Shown: positions 52,251 through 62,227, counted from the stretch's first letter. The stretch: 64,000 nucleotides of DNA from Cyanomargarita calcarea GSE-NOS-MK-12-04C (GCA_019359595.1 JAHHGZ010000004.1:62001-126000); one strand, 5' to 3'. The notes: generated by a model from the letters alone, not told the origin. Numbers and translations: made by a program.

Positions 52251-53582
52251 CTACGTACTGACTTCTTGATTTTTGGCATCAAAAAGCGCTAACTCTGAAG
52301 AGAAAAAATCCACAAATTGCCGTGCGGTTCTTCCAGAACGACCGTTGTGACGAGTTGCCCACTGTAAGGCTTGATATTCTAAATCTTCCTGGCTCATATT
52401 TATTCCTGCTTGGGCTGCAAGATGCCGGATAATTGTCAAATAAGTTTTCTGGTCAGCCGGTTCAAAGGTCAAAGTTAGACCAAAGCGATCGCTAAAGGAT
52501 AGTTTCTCTTGCATGGTATCCCATGCATGAACTTCATCGTTGTCGCGAGGTGCCGGTCGATCGCCAAAAAATTCTCGAATCAAGTGACGCCGGTTTGAGG
52601 TGGCATACACAACGGCATTTTGCGGACGTGCGGTTAAATTCCCTTCTAAAACTACTTTTAGCGCTTTGAAAGCGTCGTCGTCTTCTTCAAAGGATAAGTC
52701 ATCGACAAAGATAATAAATTTTTGTGGCACCCCCCTTAAATGATCGACAATTTCTGGTAAATCTTTTAAATCTGACTTACCAACTTCCAATAACCGCAGG
52801 TTGCGATCGCCGTACTCATTCAACAAAGCTTTGACTAAGGACGATTTTCCTGAACCGCGACTACCGTAAAGTAATACGTGCAATGCTACTTGCCCCGACA
52901 GCAGAAACTCTGTATTTTTCAGCAAAGCATCGCGCTGCAACTCATAACCTACAAGTTCACTCAATTTCACCGGATCGGCATAATGGATGCCAATAAACCG
53001 TCCCCCTTGCCAACGTAAAGCTTTATAAATAGCAAACAAACCACTACCAAATTGCCAATAATAAGCTGCCAACTCTTCTACGGCATCTGCCCAATTTTCT
53101 GACTGTTGCAATTTCGTGATTAACGGCAATTCGTTAATTCCCCCCATCTCCTTCATCTCTTGATACCACACCACTGGTGATACAGGCAGATGAGCTACGG
53201 CTTGAACCCATTCACTAAGATAAGCGCTGCTACATTCATAAAGGCTTTGCAAAGCTTGCAAATCATGCCGAGTCGCGCTTACCAAGCATAAAGGCAAATC
53301 AGCAAATTCTAATTGTTGAGCAAGTCGGCTAAAAGGATTGTCATCTCTAATAATTTGAGTAATTAAATACTCCTCCCAGTTGTGATGAGAGGCAGCCAAA
53401 GACCTGAAATAATTGCCGTAAGCTTGGAGGCAGCCCCGTGCATCCGCATCAGTGTAACGTATCGCTTGTAACAGGTCAAGAAAAGCGTTTCCGACTTCAC
53501 TTTCAAGCACAGATTGGTAGAGTAATAGAGACGCAGCTTGACGTTGGATGAATTGAACCTTGGCAAATAGTTGATTATCCAT
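52251..53582 (-). CDS. DUF815-family AAA-type ATPase
   Basis: 443 residues from ATG 53582. N-terminal helical half (about 1-215), then the ATPase: LLYGSRGSGKSSLVKALL (Walker A), KFIIFVDDLSFEEDDDAF (Walker B), VYATSNRRHLIREFFGDRP, and the arginine-finger region SDRFGLTLTFEP, all typical of DUF815. Followed by 113 bases before the coiled-coil gene; same strand. First gene of a possible operon running to the HNH nuclease. Cellular role of the family is not established. Confidence 0.88.
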   Translation of the reverse strand: MDNQLFAKVQFIQRQAASLLLYQSVLESEVGNAFLDLLQAIRYTDADARGCLQAYGNYFRSLAASHHNWEEYLITQIIRDDNPFSRLAQQLEFADLPLCLVSATRHDLQALQSLYECSSAYLSEWVQAVAHLPVSPVVWYQEMKEMGGINELPLITKLQQSENWADAVEELAAYYWQFGSGLFAIYKALRWQGGRFIGIHYADPVKLSELVGYELQRDALLKNTEFLLSGQVALHVLLYGSRGSGKSSLVKALLNEYGDRNLRLLEVGKSDLKDLPEIVDHLRGVPQKFIIFVDDLSFEEDDDAFKALKVVLEGNLTARPQNAVVYATSNRRHLIREFFGDRPAPRDNDEVHAWDTMQEKLSFSDRFGLTLTFEPADQKTYLTIIRHLAAQAGINMSQEDLEYQALQWATRHNGRSGRTARQFVDFFSSELALFDAKNQEVST

Positions 53583-55085
53583 CAATTAAATAAGGGTTAT
53601 AGCTAAACAGTTATGCTAAATTCTCTGCTTAAGCTTCTAGTAAAGTTTAAATCTACATAGCATTTAACAAATGAATTTAAGTATTATTGTCACTTTTCAC
53701 TACGGTATATTATCTAGAGTTTATAGTATTATTTACTACAGCTTGCTGTCCAGCAAAGTTTTTCTCACAAACGGTAGTATCAGCGGTTTGTTACTTATTT
53801 TTGCGGCAAGGGTGCAAATTCTTGAAAAAAACCTGAGGTTTGATTTTTGTGGTGTTCTTTGCCTTGCGACTGCTTAAAACGCCAAGCTTATGTTTTGATG
53901 ACTATTTTGGACATGGTGGCACTGGCAGTAATATGAAACCAATTTTTCGCTTCCAGATAGCCATACCTCCCTAGCTGAAGGCTTTATTTAGTACAAATAT
54001 ATTACCGCATTTACCCGGCTTTTTAAAGGCGCTCCAAAAAATAAATTATGTGTCGTAGTTAGGTCTTTTGCGTGACCGGACACCTGTTGAAGCCTATCCT
54101 AGGGAAATTCTTGGATATCTATATAAATTGCAAGTCACGAATCCGCACCACCGATTATTGGGGGGGGTGGAAGGTATGGTACCTAGGGCTACAAAGCGCG
54201 TATTAGCGTAGTATCAGGTACTGCCGGATTCTCAACAATCGCTTAAGAAGGTGAGGTATTGTTGCTACATTCATCAGTTAACTTGCGCTTGCCTGCTAAG
54301 TTAAAGGTTTCATGGTTGAATTTTAGGAATAAATAACTATTTACTATGAGCTTTCAAAACCATCTTTATGTGAAGAAATATTTTCTTGATAAAGAACCGC
54401 TTACTATCAAGCAACACTGACAGGTAATTAATTTTTTGTTCCCTTTATTTCAATAATTAAGAAATGTTTCTACGTTCCACAAAACAGTACAAATATCTGT
54501 TTAATCGCTTTTATGCAATTGTGGCAAAATGTTGCGTAAACTACAAAAGAAATCATTCTCAGTGGAATTGCAACACATCTCTCACAATCATGGCGGTGGC
54601 CTGTGAGGAAAGCTTCCAATCTTGTCAAAGCATTGTCCTAGAAGCCTTGCCAATTGTCTGTTTGATTAAATCAAGAATGCGACAATACGAAAATAATCAG
54701 ACTTATCCGGAAAATACCAAAAAGTCTTGTACTTTGTGTTTGTTAGGTGCAAAAAATACTGGGGTTCACTAATGTTTGTCGTTCCGCAGAAACACATAAA
54801 AAAAGTTGGCATCAAAAAGCTCAAGCACAAAACGGTAAAAATAAGTAGGTAGATACGGTGAGATGTTTAAAGATTTGATTGTTTCTCGATGCAAATCTTA
54901 AAGGAATAGTAAAGCTTGGATTGCCATTTTGGCAGGTTTTTCTCGGGTAGATAGGATATTAATAGATAGTACCAATCGCGATTGATATTCCCTGCTTATT
55001 GCCATCTACACCAATACTGCACGAAGCCAACCCAATACTCAGATAGGTGACTTTCTAAGCAATTTTACGAACTAGGAAATAATAC
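53583..55085. other. 1.5-kb region without a convincing gene
   Basis: Spacer between the DUF815 gene (-) and the kinase gene (+). Several small frames exist: 54529-54606 (25 aa, ends HISHNHGGGL), 54590-54772 (60 aa with five Cys, MAVACEESFQSCQS...). None has a good ribosome site or known homology. Because the following gene pair could modify a peptide, a precursor may hide here, but none is convincing. A GGGGGGG run lies near 54159. Confidence 0.4.
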
Positions 55086-56324
55086 ATGGTATTCTCACTG
55101 TCTTCTCATAACGTTATCCAGTATCTGCTAGAAGCAGGTCTGAGTAGCTCAGAAGATGGAGCATCTGGCGAAGCCCAATTGCCTGCCAGTAGCAAGAACT
55201 TCAACTTACTGGCGACTCTTTTGGATAATCGAAAGCTTTTGATTAAGCAGGAACGTTGCATCGACTTTGGGGATGGAATGCCTCAGGAGTTTTTCAACGA
55301 GTGGCTGTTTCACCAATTGCTGTCCTCTTTCCCTGTTTTAGGAAACATTAGTGCGATCGCATCATTACTAGTGCATTTTGATGAGGAGAATTCCATCCTT
55401 GTCCGCAACTACCTGACTGACTATCTGGATTTAGCGAAGTTTTATCGGCAAAACGATATTTTCCCGGAGGCAATTGCGAGTGCCATTGGCAATAGTTTGG
55501 CGGCACTGCATCGGGCTACTTTCAATCGCAGGGAGTACCGTGACTATATGTCAAACGCTCCATTGGGAGTGATTCGCTATAGCTTTTACAATCCAGCGCA
55601 AGGGGTAGGGTCATTTGGACCTGAGATTTTTGGGATGATTCCAAAGGAGGCTCTGAAGTTTTATGTTCTCTATCAGCGCTTCGACAGTTTGGAGTCGGCG
55701 ATCGCGGATTTGGCAAATGACTGGAATCCCTGCTGCTTGACTCATAACGATCTGAAATTAGAGAACATTTTGGTGCATTCAGCAGGGGAGCAGGAAGACA
55801 ATAGCCTTGTGCGACTGATTGATTGGGAAGCATGTGCGTGGGGCGATCCTGCTTTTGATTTGGGAACTTTGCTGGCAAGCTATTTGAGAGTTTGGCTAGA
55901 TAGCTTGGTAGTAGATCCGATACTCGAGTTAGAAGAATCTCTACGTCTGGCAATGACACCTTTAGAAGTTATCCAGCCTTCAATACTGGCACTATTACGG
56001 GCTTATCTAAATACCTTTCCCATGATTTTGGAGTACCGCCGGGACTTTATTGTACGGGTTGTTCAGTTTGCGGGTTTGGCAATGATTAATCAAATTCAAG
56101 AATTAATGAAGTGCCGCAAGTACTTTGAGAATACTGACATCTGTATACTCCAGGTAGCCAAAAGTTTGCTAACGATGCCAGAACAATCTGTACTCACGAT
56201 TTTTGGTATTTCTGAAGCAGAAATCATTGAGCCATTAGCAAAATTTGACAAACTCCCTCAACCCCAAAGAGAACAGAATTTGCTGCCTCTTTATTACGGC
56301 AAGACCCGTTTACGTGGATGTTAA
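55086..56324 (+). CDS. APH-like phosphotransferase (kinase of HopA1 pair)
   Basis: 412 residues, ATG 55086 with AGGAAA. Aminoglycoside-phosphotransferase fold: catalytic loop THNDLKLENIL with His220, Asp222, Asn227, and the metal loop LIDWEACAWGDPAFDLG (Asp246). APH-type kinases paired with HopA1-like proteins phosphorylate Ser/Thr of precursor peptides in class V lanthipeptide and thioamitide pathways (LxmK/TvaC type; established). Directly followed by the HopA1-like gene, so that pairing is visible here. Confidence 0.8.
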   Translation: MVFSLSSHNVIQYLLEAGLSSSEDGASGEAQLPASSKNFNLLATLLDNRKLLIKQERCIDFGDGMPQEFFNEWLFHQLLSSFPVLGNISAIASLLVHFDEENSILVRNYLTDYLDLAKFYRQNDIFPEAIASAIGNSLAALHRATFNRREYRDYMSNAPLGVIRYSFYNPAQGVGSFGPEIFGMIPKEALKFYVLYQRFDSLESAIADLANDWNPCCLTHNDLKLENILVHSAGEQEDNSLVRLIDWEACAWGDPAFDLGTLLASYLRVWLDSLVVDPILELEESLRLAMTPLEVIQPSILALLRAYLNTFPMILEYRRDFIVRVVQFAGLAMINQIQELMKCRKYFENTDICILQVAKSLLTMPEQSVLTIFGISEAEIIEPLAKFDKLPQPQREQNLLPLYYGKTRLRGC

Positions 56325-56438
56325 GAGAAGGATGAAGTGCCTGCTTTTTGCGATGTAGATACTTCACTCCTTTTCTTTATGAATATTGAGATAAAAATTT
56401 AATTAACATCAACCCATTTAACAATTTTGAATTACTTA

Positions 56439-57524
56439 ATGCTAGATTCCGTTGGTCATCAACCCTTGGATTCACTTTTAGACATTACGAGTAATATCCA
56501 GATTGAAGCCAACTTTTGTATTTCTCATCCCAACTATCAACCCTTTGCCTTGCCGACAAAAGTAGCAGATAGATTCCAGCAAACTTCCTTAGTTCTACGC
56601 CATAAGTATCTCACACTACTACTGCGAAATTTTATTTATGGTATTTACTACAATGCGTCCCTCCAAAATATTTTGGCAGTAAATGATGATGGGTTGAATT
56701 TCCAACCACACAAAATAGAAAATATTTCCACACTGGGCATTGATTGGGAATTTTATGAAAGACTGCACGCAAGCAATCATGGTACAGGTTATTTTGACCC
56801 TGGTTGGGAGGTCTTGCGGCAAGAACCTGATGGTAGTATGGCAGTCAATAAAGGAGGTTTGACGTTGTATATTGAGCCAGATTCCCATCTAGAAGCCACT
56901 GCACAATATCCTAGAGTAGGGGACTTGGTGCCGGTATTAATGCCCAAAAATCGCTTGCAAAACGGCTTCTATATCGCAGTTGGAAATGTTACTCAAGAAG
57001 ATCCTGATAATCCTGATGCTGATTTGGGTACGGGACGAATTTATTTTAATTTAACTCCATCCGGGGCGATCGCTCTCATGGATAGCCTGACTCTAAAACT
57101 AAATGCAGGCAAAATTCCCTTTAGCTTTCAGGTTCTCTACAGCCCTAGTGCTTATGGACGTTATGACTCAGGGGTACTCTATTTTGAACGTGACGATTAT
57201 CCTGCAATGCGAGATATTCTGCAAGAAGTTTATCTTGAACATGAATCGCATTTCCAAGAAGAAATACCTTTATTTACTAAGTTTTTGGCACCAGGATTAA
57301 GTTTAGCCGAAGAACCAGTCGATAAATTTGCTGCACAAGAAAGTTTTGGGATGAACCGTTGCCAAATTGTCGCTAATGCTTTATTGGAAGCTTGGGAAAA
57401 AGGTCATAATTCCGCTGAAGAACGGATGGTCGCAATTCGTGAACATTTTGCCCAGCATTTTATTGATTTTGAACGTCCTTACCTCAATCCCAGTTCTGAA
57501 GATATTTACTACCCTTTAAATTAG
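56439..57524 (+). CDS. HopA1-family protein (possible phosphothreonine-type lyase)
   Basis: 361 residues from ATG 56439 (TTG 56427 possible). FYERLHASNHGTGYFDPGWEV, then GGLTLYIEPDSHL, VPVLMPKNRLQNGFYIAVGN, and RIYFNLTPSGAIALMDSL, with SFQVLYSPSAYGRYDSGVLY near 240, match the HopA1-like family (PF17914). In LxmY/TvaD-type enzymes such proteins eliminate phosphate from phospho-Ser/Thr to give dehydroamino acids. In most cyanobacteria the pair's substrate is unknown. 110 bases after the kinase gene. Confidence 0.82.
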   Translation: MLDSVGHQPLDSLLDITSNIQIEANFCISHPNYQPFALPTKVADRFQQTSLVLRHKYLTLLLRNFIYGIYYNASLQNILAVNDDGLNFQPHKIENISTLGIDWEFYERLHASNHGTGYFDPGWEVLRQEPDGSMAVNKGGLTLYIEPDSHLEATAQYPRVGDLVPVLMPKNRLQNGFYIAVGNVTQEDPDNPDADLGTGRIYFNLTPSGAIALMDSLTLKLNAGKIPFSFQVLYSPSAYGRYDSGVLYFERDDYPAMRDILQEVYLEHESHFQEEIPLFTKFLAPGLSLAEEPVDKFAAQESFGMNRCQIVANALLEAWEKGHNSAEERMVAIREHFAQHFIDFERPYLNPSSEDIYYPLN

Positions 57525-57552
57525 AGTTCTTCCAAAATGGCGAAAAAATAAT

Positions 57553-57592
57553 TAATTAACCGCAGATAAACACAGATAGACGCAGATGAAAA
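57553..57592. repeat. Dispersed repeat, second copy
   Basis: AATTAACCGCAGATAAACAC continuing AGATAGACGCAGATG; the reverse complement of the repeat at 46105-46142. Confidence 0.55.
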
Positions 57593-57689
57593 ATAATTTT
57601 GGTTCTTGTCTATTGATATTTGTGGGGTGTGTTAGGCGTTGATTAGCTGGGGTAAAATAATTATCTGTAGCAGTTTTTAACTTTAAAAG

Positions 57690-58112
57690 ATGCCTTTCAC
57701 TTACGAGCGCACCGTTAGATTTCAAGATACTGATGCTGCTGGAGTAGTTTACTTTACTAATGTTTTAGCTATTTGTCATGAAGCTTATGAAGAATCGCTT
57801 GCAGCATCAGGTATTAATATTAAAGACTTTTTTACTAATCCATCTGTAGCTTTTCCTATTGTTCATGCTAATGTCGATTTTTTCCGCCCGATGTTTTGTG
57901 GTGACAAGTTAGTTATTAGATTAATCCCCCAAAAATTAGGTGTTGATAAGTTTGAGATTAACTATGAAATTTTGGTTGCCGATCTAGTCGTGACTAAGGC
58001 AATTACTCGACACGTTTGTATTGATGCCAATACTAGGAGTAAAAGAGAGTTGACCTCAAAGATGATGGAATGGGTGGAAATTAACCGCAGAGACCCAGAG
58101 GAAAAAGAGTAG
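57690..58112 (+). CDS. 1,4-dihydroxy-2-naphthoyl-CoA thioesterase (hotdog fold)
   Basis: 140 residues, ATG 57690. [20 protein letters not shown] is the 4HBT signature with catalytic Asp; [20 protein letters not shown] follows. In cyanobacteria (slr0204 type) this enzyme hydrolyses DHNA-CoA in phylloquinone synthesis; the men genes directly opposite support it over a general acyl-CoA thioesterase. Confidence 0.85.
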   Translation: MPFTYERTVRFQDTDAAGVVYFTNVLAICHEAYEESLAASGINIKDFFTNPSVAFPIVHANVDFFRPMFCGDKLVIRLIPQKLGVDKFEINYEILVADLVVTKAITRHVCIDANTRSKRELTSKMMEWVEINRRDPEEKE

Positions 58113-58223
58113 ACTTTGAATCTTTATTGCCTGACAACTCTATTCATATCTTGCGTCTAACCGTAGAAATTACTATTTTTATATCAAAGAGTAACCTATT
58201 TAACATTAAAACTCAGATTTTCA

Positions 58224-58248
58224 ATACTCCTCTATAGAGGAGTTTATC
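58224..58248 (+). terminator. Hairpin ACTCCTCTATAGAGGAGT
   Basis: A perfect 9-base palindrome stem followed by TTATCTATT, between the thioesterase and menE, which are convergent. Confidence 0.5.
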
Positions 58249-58385
58249 TATTAGACAGGGACTTTGAGGAGAATGGCGGATGGGAGCGCAGCCGAAAAAT
58301 CTGTAAAAACTTAGTTTTTTTTTATACTGTTAGGTTCTATCGGTTGCATTCCGCTCAGTTAATCCTCAGGACAAACAAAGGGTTA

Positions 58386-59861
58386 CTAAAGGTGAGTTTG
58401 GAGTGATTCTATTGCAATTTTTTGTAGGTGTTGGTGGTTAATTTTACCTTGACAATTGCGGGGTAAGCTTTGTACGCAAATCCAGTGTTTGGGAATCTTA
58501 AATTTACTAAGTTTATCTTTGAGTAGAGTTTGAATTGCTAAGTTAGAAATAGTTGAATTTTTGGGAATGTAAATAGCTGTTACTGCTTCTCCCCAATCTC
58601 GATCGGATATGCCAATTACACAAATATCATCTACCATTTTTGTTGCTCTAATCGCTGACTCGATTTCTGCTGGATAGACGTTTTCACCACCTGTAATAAT
58701 TTTGTCGCTATTGCGTCCAACAATATTTAAATAACCTTTTTCGTCTAAAAATCCTAAATCGTCTGGTTGAAAAATGGTGAGTGCCGTACGGAAGTGGGGA
58801 GGGAGTGGCGTATAATAACCAAGGAATAAAGACTCGGATTTAATAGTAATATTTCCTATTTGATTCGCATTGAAAATATCGCCTTGTTGATTGCAAATCT
58901 TAACTTGAACATGGGGAAGAATTTGACCGGAGTTAGTTTCCCCATTCAGAAAATCATCAGGTTTGAGGGTCGTAATTTGAGATGCGGTTTCTGTCATACC
59001 ATAGGTGGGAGATAACCGAATTTTGTAGTATCTGGCTTTCTCTAAAAGTTCATTCCAAGCAGGCGCACCTCCCAAAAGTACAGTTTGAAATTGGGATAAC
59101 CAGTTAGTTAATTTTGGGCTTTCTAGTATGCGTTGTAGTTGGGTTGGTACTAGAGAGATGAAAAAATCTGATGGGTTTATATCTATTTTTTGCCGCGATT
59201 CTAGTTCTTTAGATGACGAAATAACTAGTTTTCCACCAGTGGTGAATGTGCGTAAAAACTGCATCAAACCGCTGACATGATACAACGGTAAAATACAAAA
59301 TGAATTGACTTGTTTTAACTGGAAATAATCTGTAAATCCGCGCACCGATGCCATAAGAGTTTCCCAGGTGTGGACGGCAAATTTAATTTGTCCTGATGAA
59401 CCACCTGTGGGAATCATGATATGGGGGAAGTGGGGAGAGGGGGAGATCGGGGGAGGGGGAGATTGGGGGAGGGGAAAATTTGGGACTCCCCTGCCATTGG
59501 GTTTCAAGCCCCTACATTTATCTATGGAGTCTTCTCCCCTGCCCCCTGCCCCCTGCCCCCCCATCCCTACTCCCCAAACAATATCTGGTTGGACTAAATC
59601 AACAACTTGCTGCCATTCCTGTTTTGTCCAGTCGGGATTGCACAAAAAAACTGAACAATTAGCTGCACAAGCTGCGAGAAAACTTGCTAAAAATCGCACT
59701 GGTTCGCGTTCAGCTAGGATAATTTTCGGTGATGTTGTCTGTTGTAAAAGGGTTAATTCTAAATACAGTTCTTCAGCTAGTTGATAAAACTGAAACCTAT
59801 CAGTACCGATAAACCAATCGTTATTAGTGCGATTTTTGAAATGGGCTAATGGTCGTTCCAT
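58386..59861 (-). CDS. menE: 2-succinylbenzoate-CoA ligase with repeat-derived insertion
   Basis: 491 residues, ATG 59861. An adenylate-forming enzyme activating o-succinylbenzoate for phylloquinone. P-loop IMIPTGGSSGQIKFA, SPTYGMTETASQ and DLGFLDEKGYLNIVGRNSDK then IITGGENVYPAEIE are intact. Residues about 98-146 (Gly/Pro-rich: GVGMGGQGAGGRGED ... PLPQSPPPPISPSPHFPH) come from a purine/pyrimidine-biased repeat (59424-59570) inserted in frame between the N-terminal subdomain and the P-loop; the family normally has a short linker there. Overlaps menC by 16 bases. Confidence 0.92.
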   Translation of the reverse strand: MERPLAHFKNRTNNDWFIGTDRFQFYQLAEELYLELTLLQQTTSPKIILAEREPVRFLASFLAACAANCSVFLCNPDWTKQEWQQVVDLVQPDIVWGVGMGGQGAGGRGEDSIDKCRGLKPNGRGVPNFPLPQSPPPPISPSPHFPHIMIPTGGSSGQIKFAVHTWETLMASVRGFTDYFQLKQVNSFCILPLYHVSGLMQFLRTFTTGGKLVISSSKELESRQKIDINPSDFFISLVPTQLQRILESPKLTNWLSQFQTVLLGGAPAWNELLEKARYYKIRLSPTYGMTETASQITTLKPDDFLNGETNSGQILPHVQVKICNQQGDIFNANQIGNITIKSESLFLGYYTPLPPHFRTALTIFQPDDLGFLDEKGYLNIVGRNSDKIITGGENVYPAEIESAIRATKMVDDICVIGISDRDWGEAVTAIYIPKNSTISNLAIQTLLKDKLSKFKIPKHWICVQSLPRNCQGKINHQHLQKIAIESLQTHL

Positions 59862-60823
59862 AAATTTTGAAGCCAGGTTTCCTCGTCATCATCAAACCAG
59901 TGGTTGACACCAAAACCAACTGCTCTATTGTGTAAAGATAATTCGGCTGCTAGCTGGAGTGCATTTTGTCTGCCAATAGCGGTTTCTAATACAGATGAAA
60001 AGACGGCATCAATTTCGTTTTCAAGACAAAATTGCCGCAAACGCGATGGTGAACCTACTATTCCCGGCTTAATGACAAAAATTTGCTGCCAACCTTGTTT
60101 GAAGCAATTCTCAAGTTGGTTGAGTGTGGCGACAGATTCATCTAAGGCGATCGCTGTCGTATAATTGCCACACAATTCCAACATCTGCTGAAATTGCCCT
60201 ACGGGTAAGGGTTGTTCGATAAATTCAATTTCTACGGGTAATTCCTGACTGGCATTAACTTTATCGCAAAGCCACAGCCATGTGTTCGCTTCCTCGTAGC
60301 TGAGTCCCCCGTTAGCGTCTAAGCGCAGTTTCGCTTCAACTGGTAATTTTTGAGTCAGAAGAGCGAAAATCTCCAGTTCGCGGGATATGGGTTCTACACC
60401 AATTTTCCATTTAAAGGTACGGTATCCCTGTTTCCACAATAAACGGCATTCTTCAAGAGCGGCTTCCCCGGAGGGTAATAGAGCGCTGTAGGAGAGAGGA
60501 ATGGAGTTAGGAGTTAAGACTTCACTCCTCATTCCCCACATTGCTGACTCAAAGCCGAACTGACAGCTGGGTAAATCCTCGGGGATGGAGAAAATCGTTT
60601 CGTCTGTGATTTCTTTTGGTAACTCGTGGCAAAAATAATTGGCTTGTTTTAAGGTTTCGGAACCAAACCAGCTGATGGGGGCAATTTCCCCCCAAGAGGC
60701 TTGACCTGTTTCTGAGGTGAGACGGAGAATTATGCCTTCACGGATATCCCAGATGCCGTGACTAGTCGTAACTGAAGTCACAAATCTACGCTGATAGGGA
60801 CGAAACTCAAATTGATAGCGCAT
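59846..60823 (-). CDS. menC: o-succinylbenzoate synthase
   Basis: 325 residues, ATG 60823. Enolase superfamily: TFKWKIG (Lys pair), RLDANGG, EFIEQPLP, ALDESV and FVIKPGIVG, so the metal and catalytic residues are present. Residues about 97-108 (MRSEVLTPNSIP) are encoded by a heptamer-type repeat (60500-60535) also seen at 3508-3557, placed between AMWG and LSYS. It dehydrates SHCHC to o-succinylbenzoate. Coupled to menE. Confidence 0.92.
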   Translation of the reverse strand: MRYQFEFRPYQRRFVTSVTTSHGIWDIREGIILRLTSETGQASWGEIAPISWFGSETLKQANYFCHELPKEITDETIFSIPEDLPSCQFGFESAMWGMRSEVLTPNSIPLSYSALLPSGEAALEECRLLWKQGYRTFKWKIGVEPISRELEIFALLTQKLPVEAKLRLDANGGLSYEEANTWLWLCDKVNASQELPVEIEFIEQPLPVGQFQQMLELCGNYTTAIALDESVATLNQLENCFKQGWQQIFVIKPGIVGSPSRLRQFCLENEIDAVFSSVLETAIGRQNALQLAAELSLHNRAVGFGVNHWFDDDEETWLQNLWNDH

Positions 60824-60927
60824 AAATTGCCAATCGCCAATAGCTAATAACTTTTTTGTTTATTGTTAATTGATAGTTATTGGCTGTTGATTGTTCCACA
60901 AACCATGCCACTATCAACTATTCAATT

Positions 60928-61824
60928 TCAAAGCATGAATCCCAAACCGAATAACAAACAACACCAAAAATGTACTGATACGGCAATGAATTTACAGTTA
61001 CTGACTTTATCTGGTTGGTGATGATGCTGCCAGACGTGATGGCATAGTTTAAAAGCATAGGGTAAACTTACGTAACTTAGTAACGTCCATACTGGAAAAA
61101 TTCCCAATCCTACAAACAACAATGTCAGTGTATAAATGCTGCCAGTTGCAAGGGTTAAAACTTTTGCTCCGCCTTTAGTACCAAATCGGACAATCGGCGA
61201 TCGTTTTCCGGCAGCTATGTCATCTTTCACTTGGTGAAAATGCGAACAAAACAAAATTAAACTGGTAGCAATTCCGACGACCGTTGAAGCCGCTAAACTG
61301 TACCAAGACCAACTAGCTGTTTGGCTGTAGTATGCTGCAAATACCGCCAAAGGCCCAAAAGCAAAAAAGCAAAGAATTTCCCCTAAACCCTGGTATCCTA
61401 AACGAAAAGGAGGTCCTTGGTAAAGGTAACCCAGGCCACAGCACAGCAAAATTATCCCAATTACTGTTAAGTCTTGTTGCCACCAAGAAATTGCGAGTAT
61501 TGCCAGTAAGCCTAAACACAAACAGAAATTTCCCAACCAAAATATTAATAATTTGTTGTCAGTTAAATTCACCAAAGAATGATGTTTATTTTTATCAATC
61601 CCTGTTTCAGAATCAAAGACATCATTACTGAGATTTTCCCAAGCCAAAATTAATATTGCTGCGACAACAAATGTCAAAAAAACGGTTCCGTGAAAAATCT
61701 TATTTTCCGCAAAAGCTACAGCCGTTCCTACCCAGATGGGCATAATGGCAACGCTGTACATCGGCGGTTTAATTGCCGCCATCCATAATTTCTTATTGGG
61801 ATATGATATCAGCTTTGTAGTCAT
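60928..61824 (-). CDS. menA: 1,4-dihydroxy-2-naphthoate phytyl/polyprenyltransferase
   Basis: 298 residues, ATG 61824. UbiA superfamily with about eight membrane helices. The two Asp-rich motifs are NLSNDVFDSETGID and DDIAAGKRSPIVRFG, and YQGPPFRLGYQGLGEIL between them is typical of MenA. In cyanobacteria it attaches phytyl to DHNA for phylloquinone, the A1 electron acceptor of photosystem I. 105 bases before menC, same strand. Confidence 0.92.
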   Translation of the reverse strand: MTTKLISYPNKKLWMAAIKPPMYSVAIMPIWVGTAVAFAENKIFHGTVFLTFVVAAILILAWENLSNDVFDSETGIDKNKHHSLVNLTDNKLLIFWLGNFCLCLGLLAILAISWWQQDLTVIGIILLCCGLGYLYQGPPFRLGYQGLGEILCFFAFGPLAVFAAYYSQTASWSWYSLAASTVVGIATSLILFCSHFHQVKDDIAAGKRSPIVRFGTKGGAKVLTLATGSIYTLTLLFVGLGIFPVWTLLSYVSLPYAFKLCHHVWQHHHQPDKVSNCKFIAVSVHFWCCLLFGLGFML

Positions 61825-62227
61825 CAGTTGTGATTAAAAAAAATGAAGAAAGAAGTTAGAAGGAAGAAGGAAGAATAAAATCATGCAATTGTTAGGGGAT
61901 TTAAACTCGTTTGCCTTGAAGGCGCGAAGACTTCTTCTTTCTTCCTTCTTCCTTCGTTAATTAACTTACCAGAATCTTGCTTATGAAAGAGATTTTATGG
62001 TTTGATATGACACGTCAATGCTGCCTTACAAGGAAAATACAGCCGTTTTTACAAGTGAAGCAGCTCAAACGGAACATACCGTCTTATGGCAAGCACAACA
62101 GAGTGAAGAAAGCAAGCTCTTCGACGCTGTTTAAACTGTGGCTGTTTGTGCTACCTGTAGAAATACGACCACAATTTACCACCAAGACGGAAGATAACTT
62201 AAAAAAAATTTACTTATTTTGAGATCC
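61825..62227. other. Divergent spacer between menA and menF
   Basis: Contains complementary purine/pyrimidine blocks GGAAGAAGGAAG (about 61860-61875) and CTTTCTTCCTTCTTCC (about 61937-61955) that could pair. A 79-codon frame (61983-62222) is not protein-like. Promoters for both men directions should lie here, but none is clear. Confidence 0.45.

Noticed and set aside
53671..53877. 68-codon plus frame after the DUF815 gene
   Set aside because: AT-rich, no ribosome site and no family features.
54464..54772. 102-codon frame upstream of the kinase gene as RiPP precursor
   Set aside because: No ribosome site, N-terminal part not protein-like, no recognised leader; only the long gap and the Cys content speak for it.
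61983..62222. 79-codon frame between menA and menF
   Set aside because: Composition not protein-like; it runs into the menF start and lacks a ribosome site.
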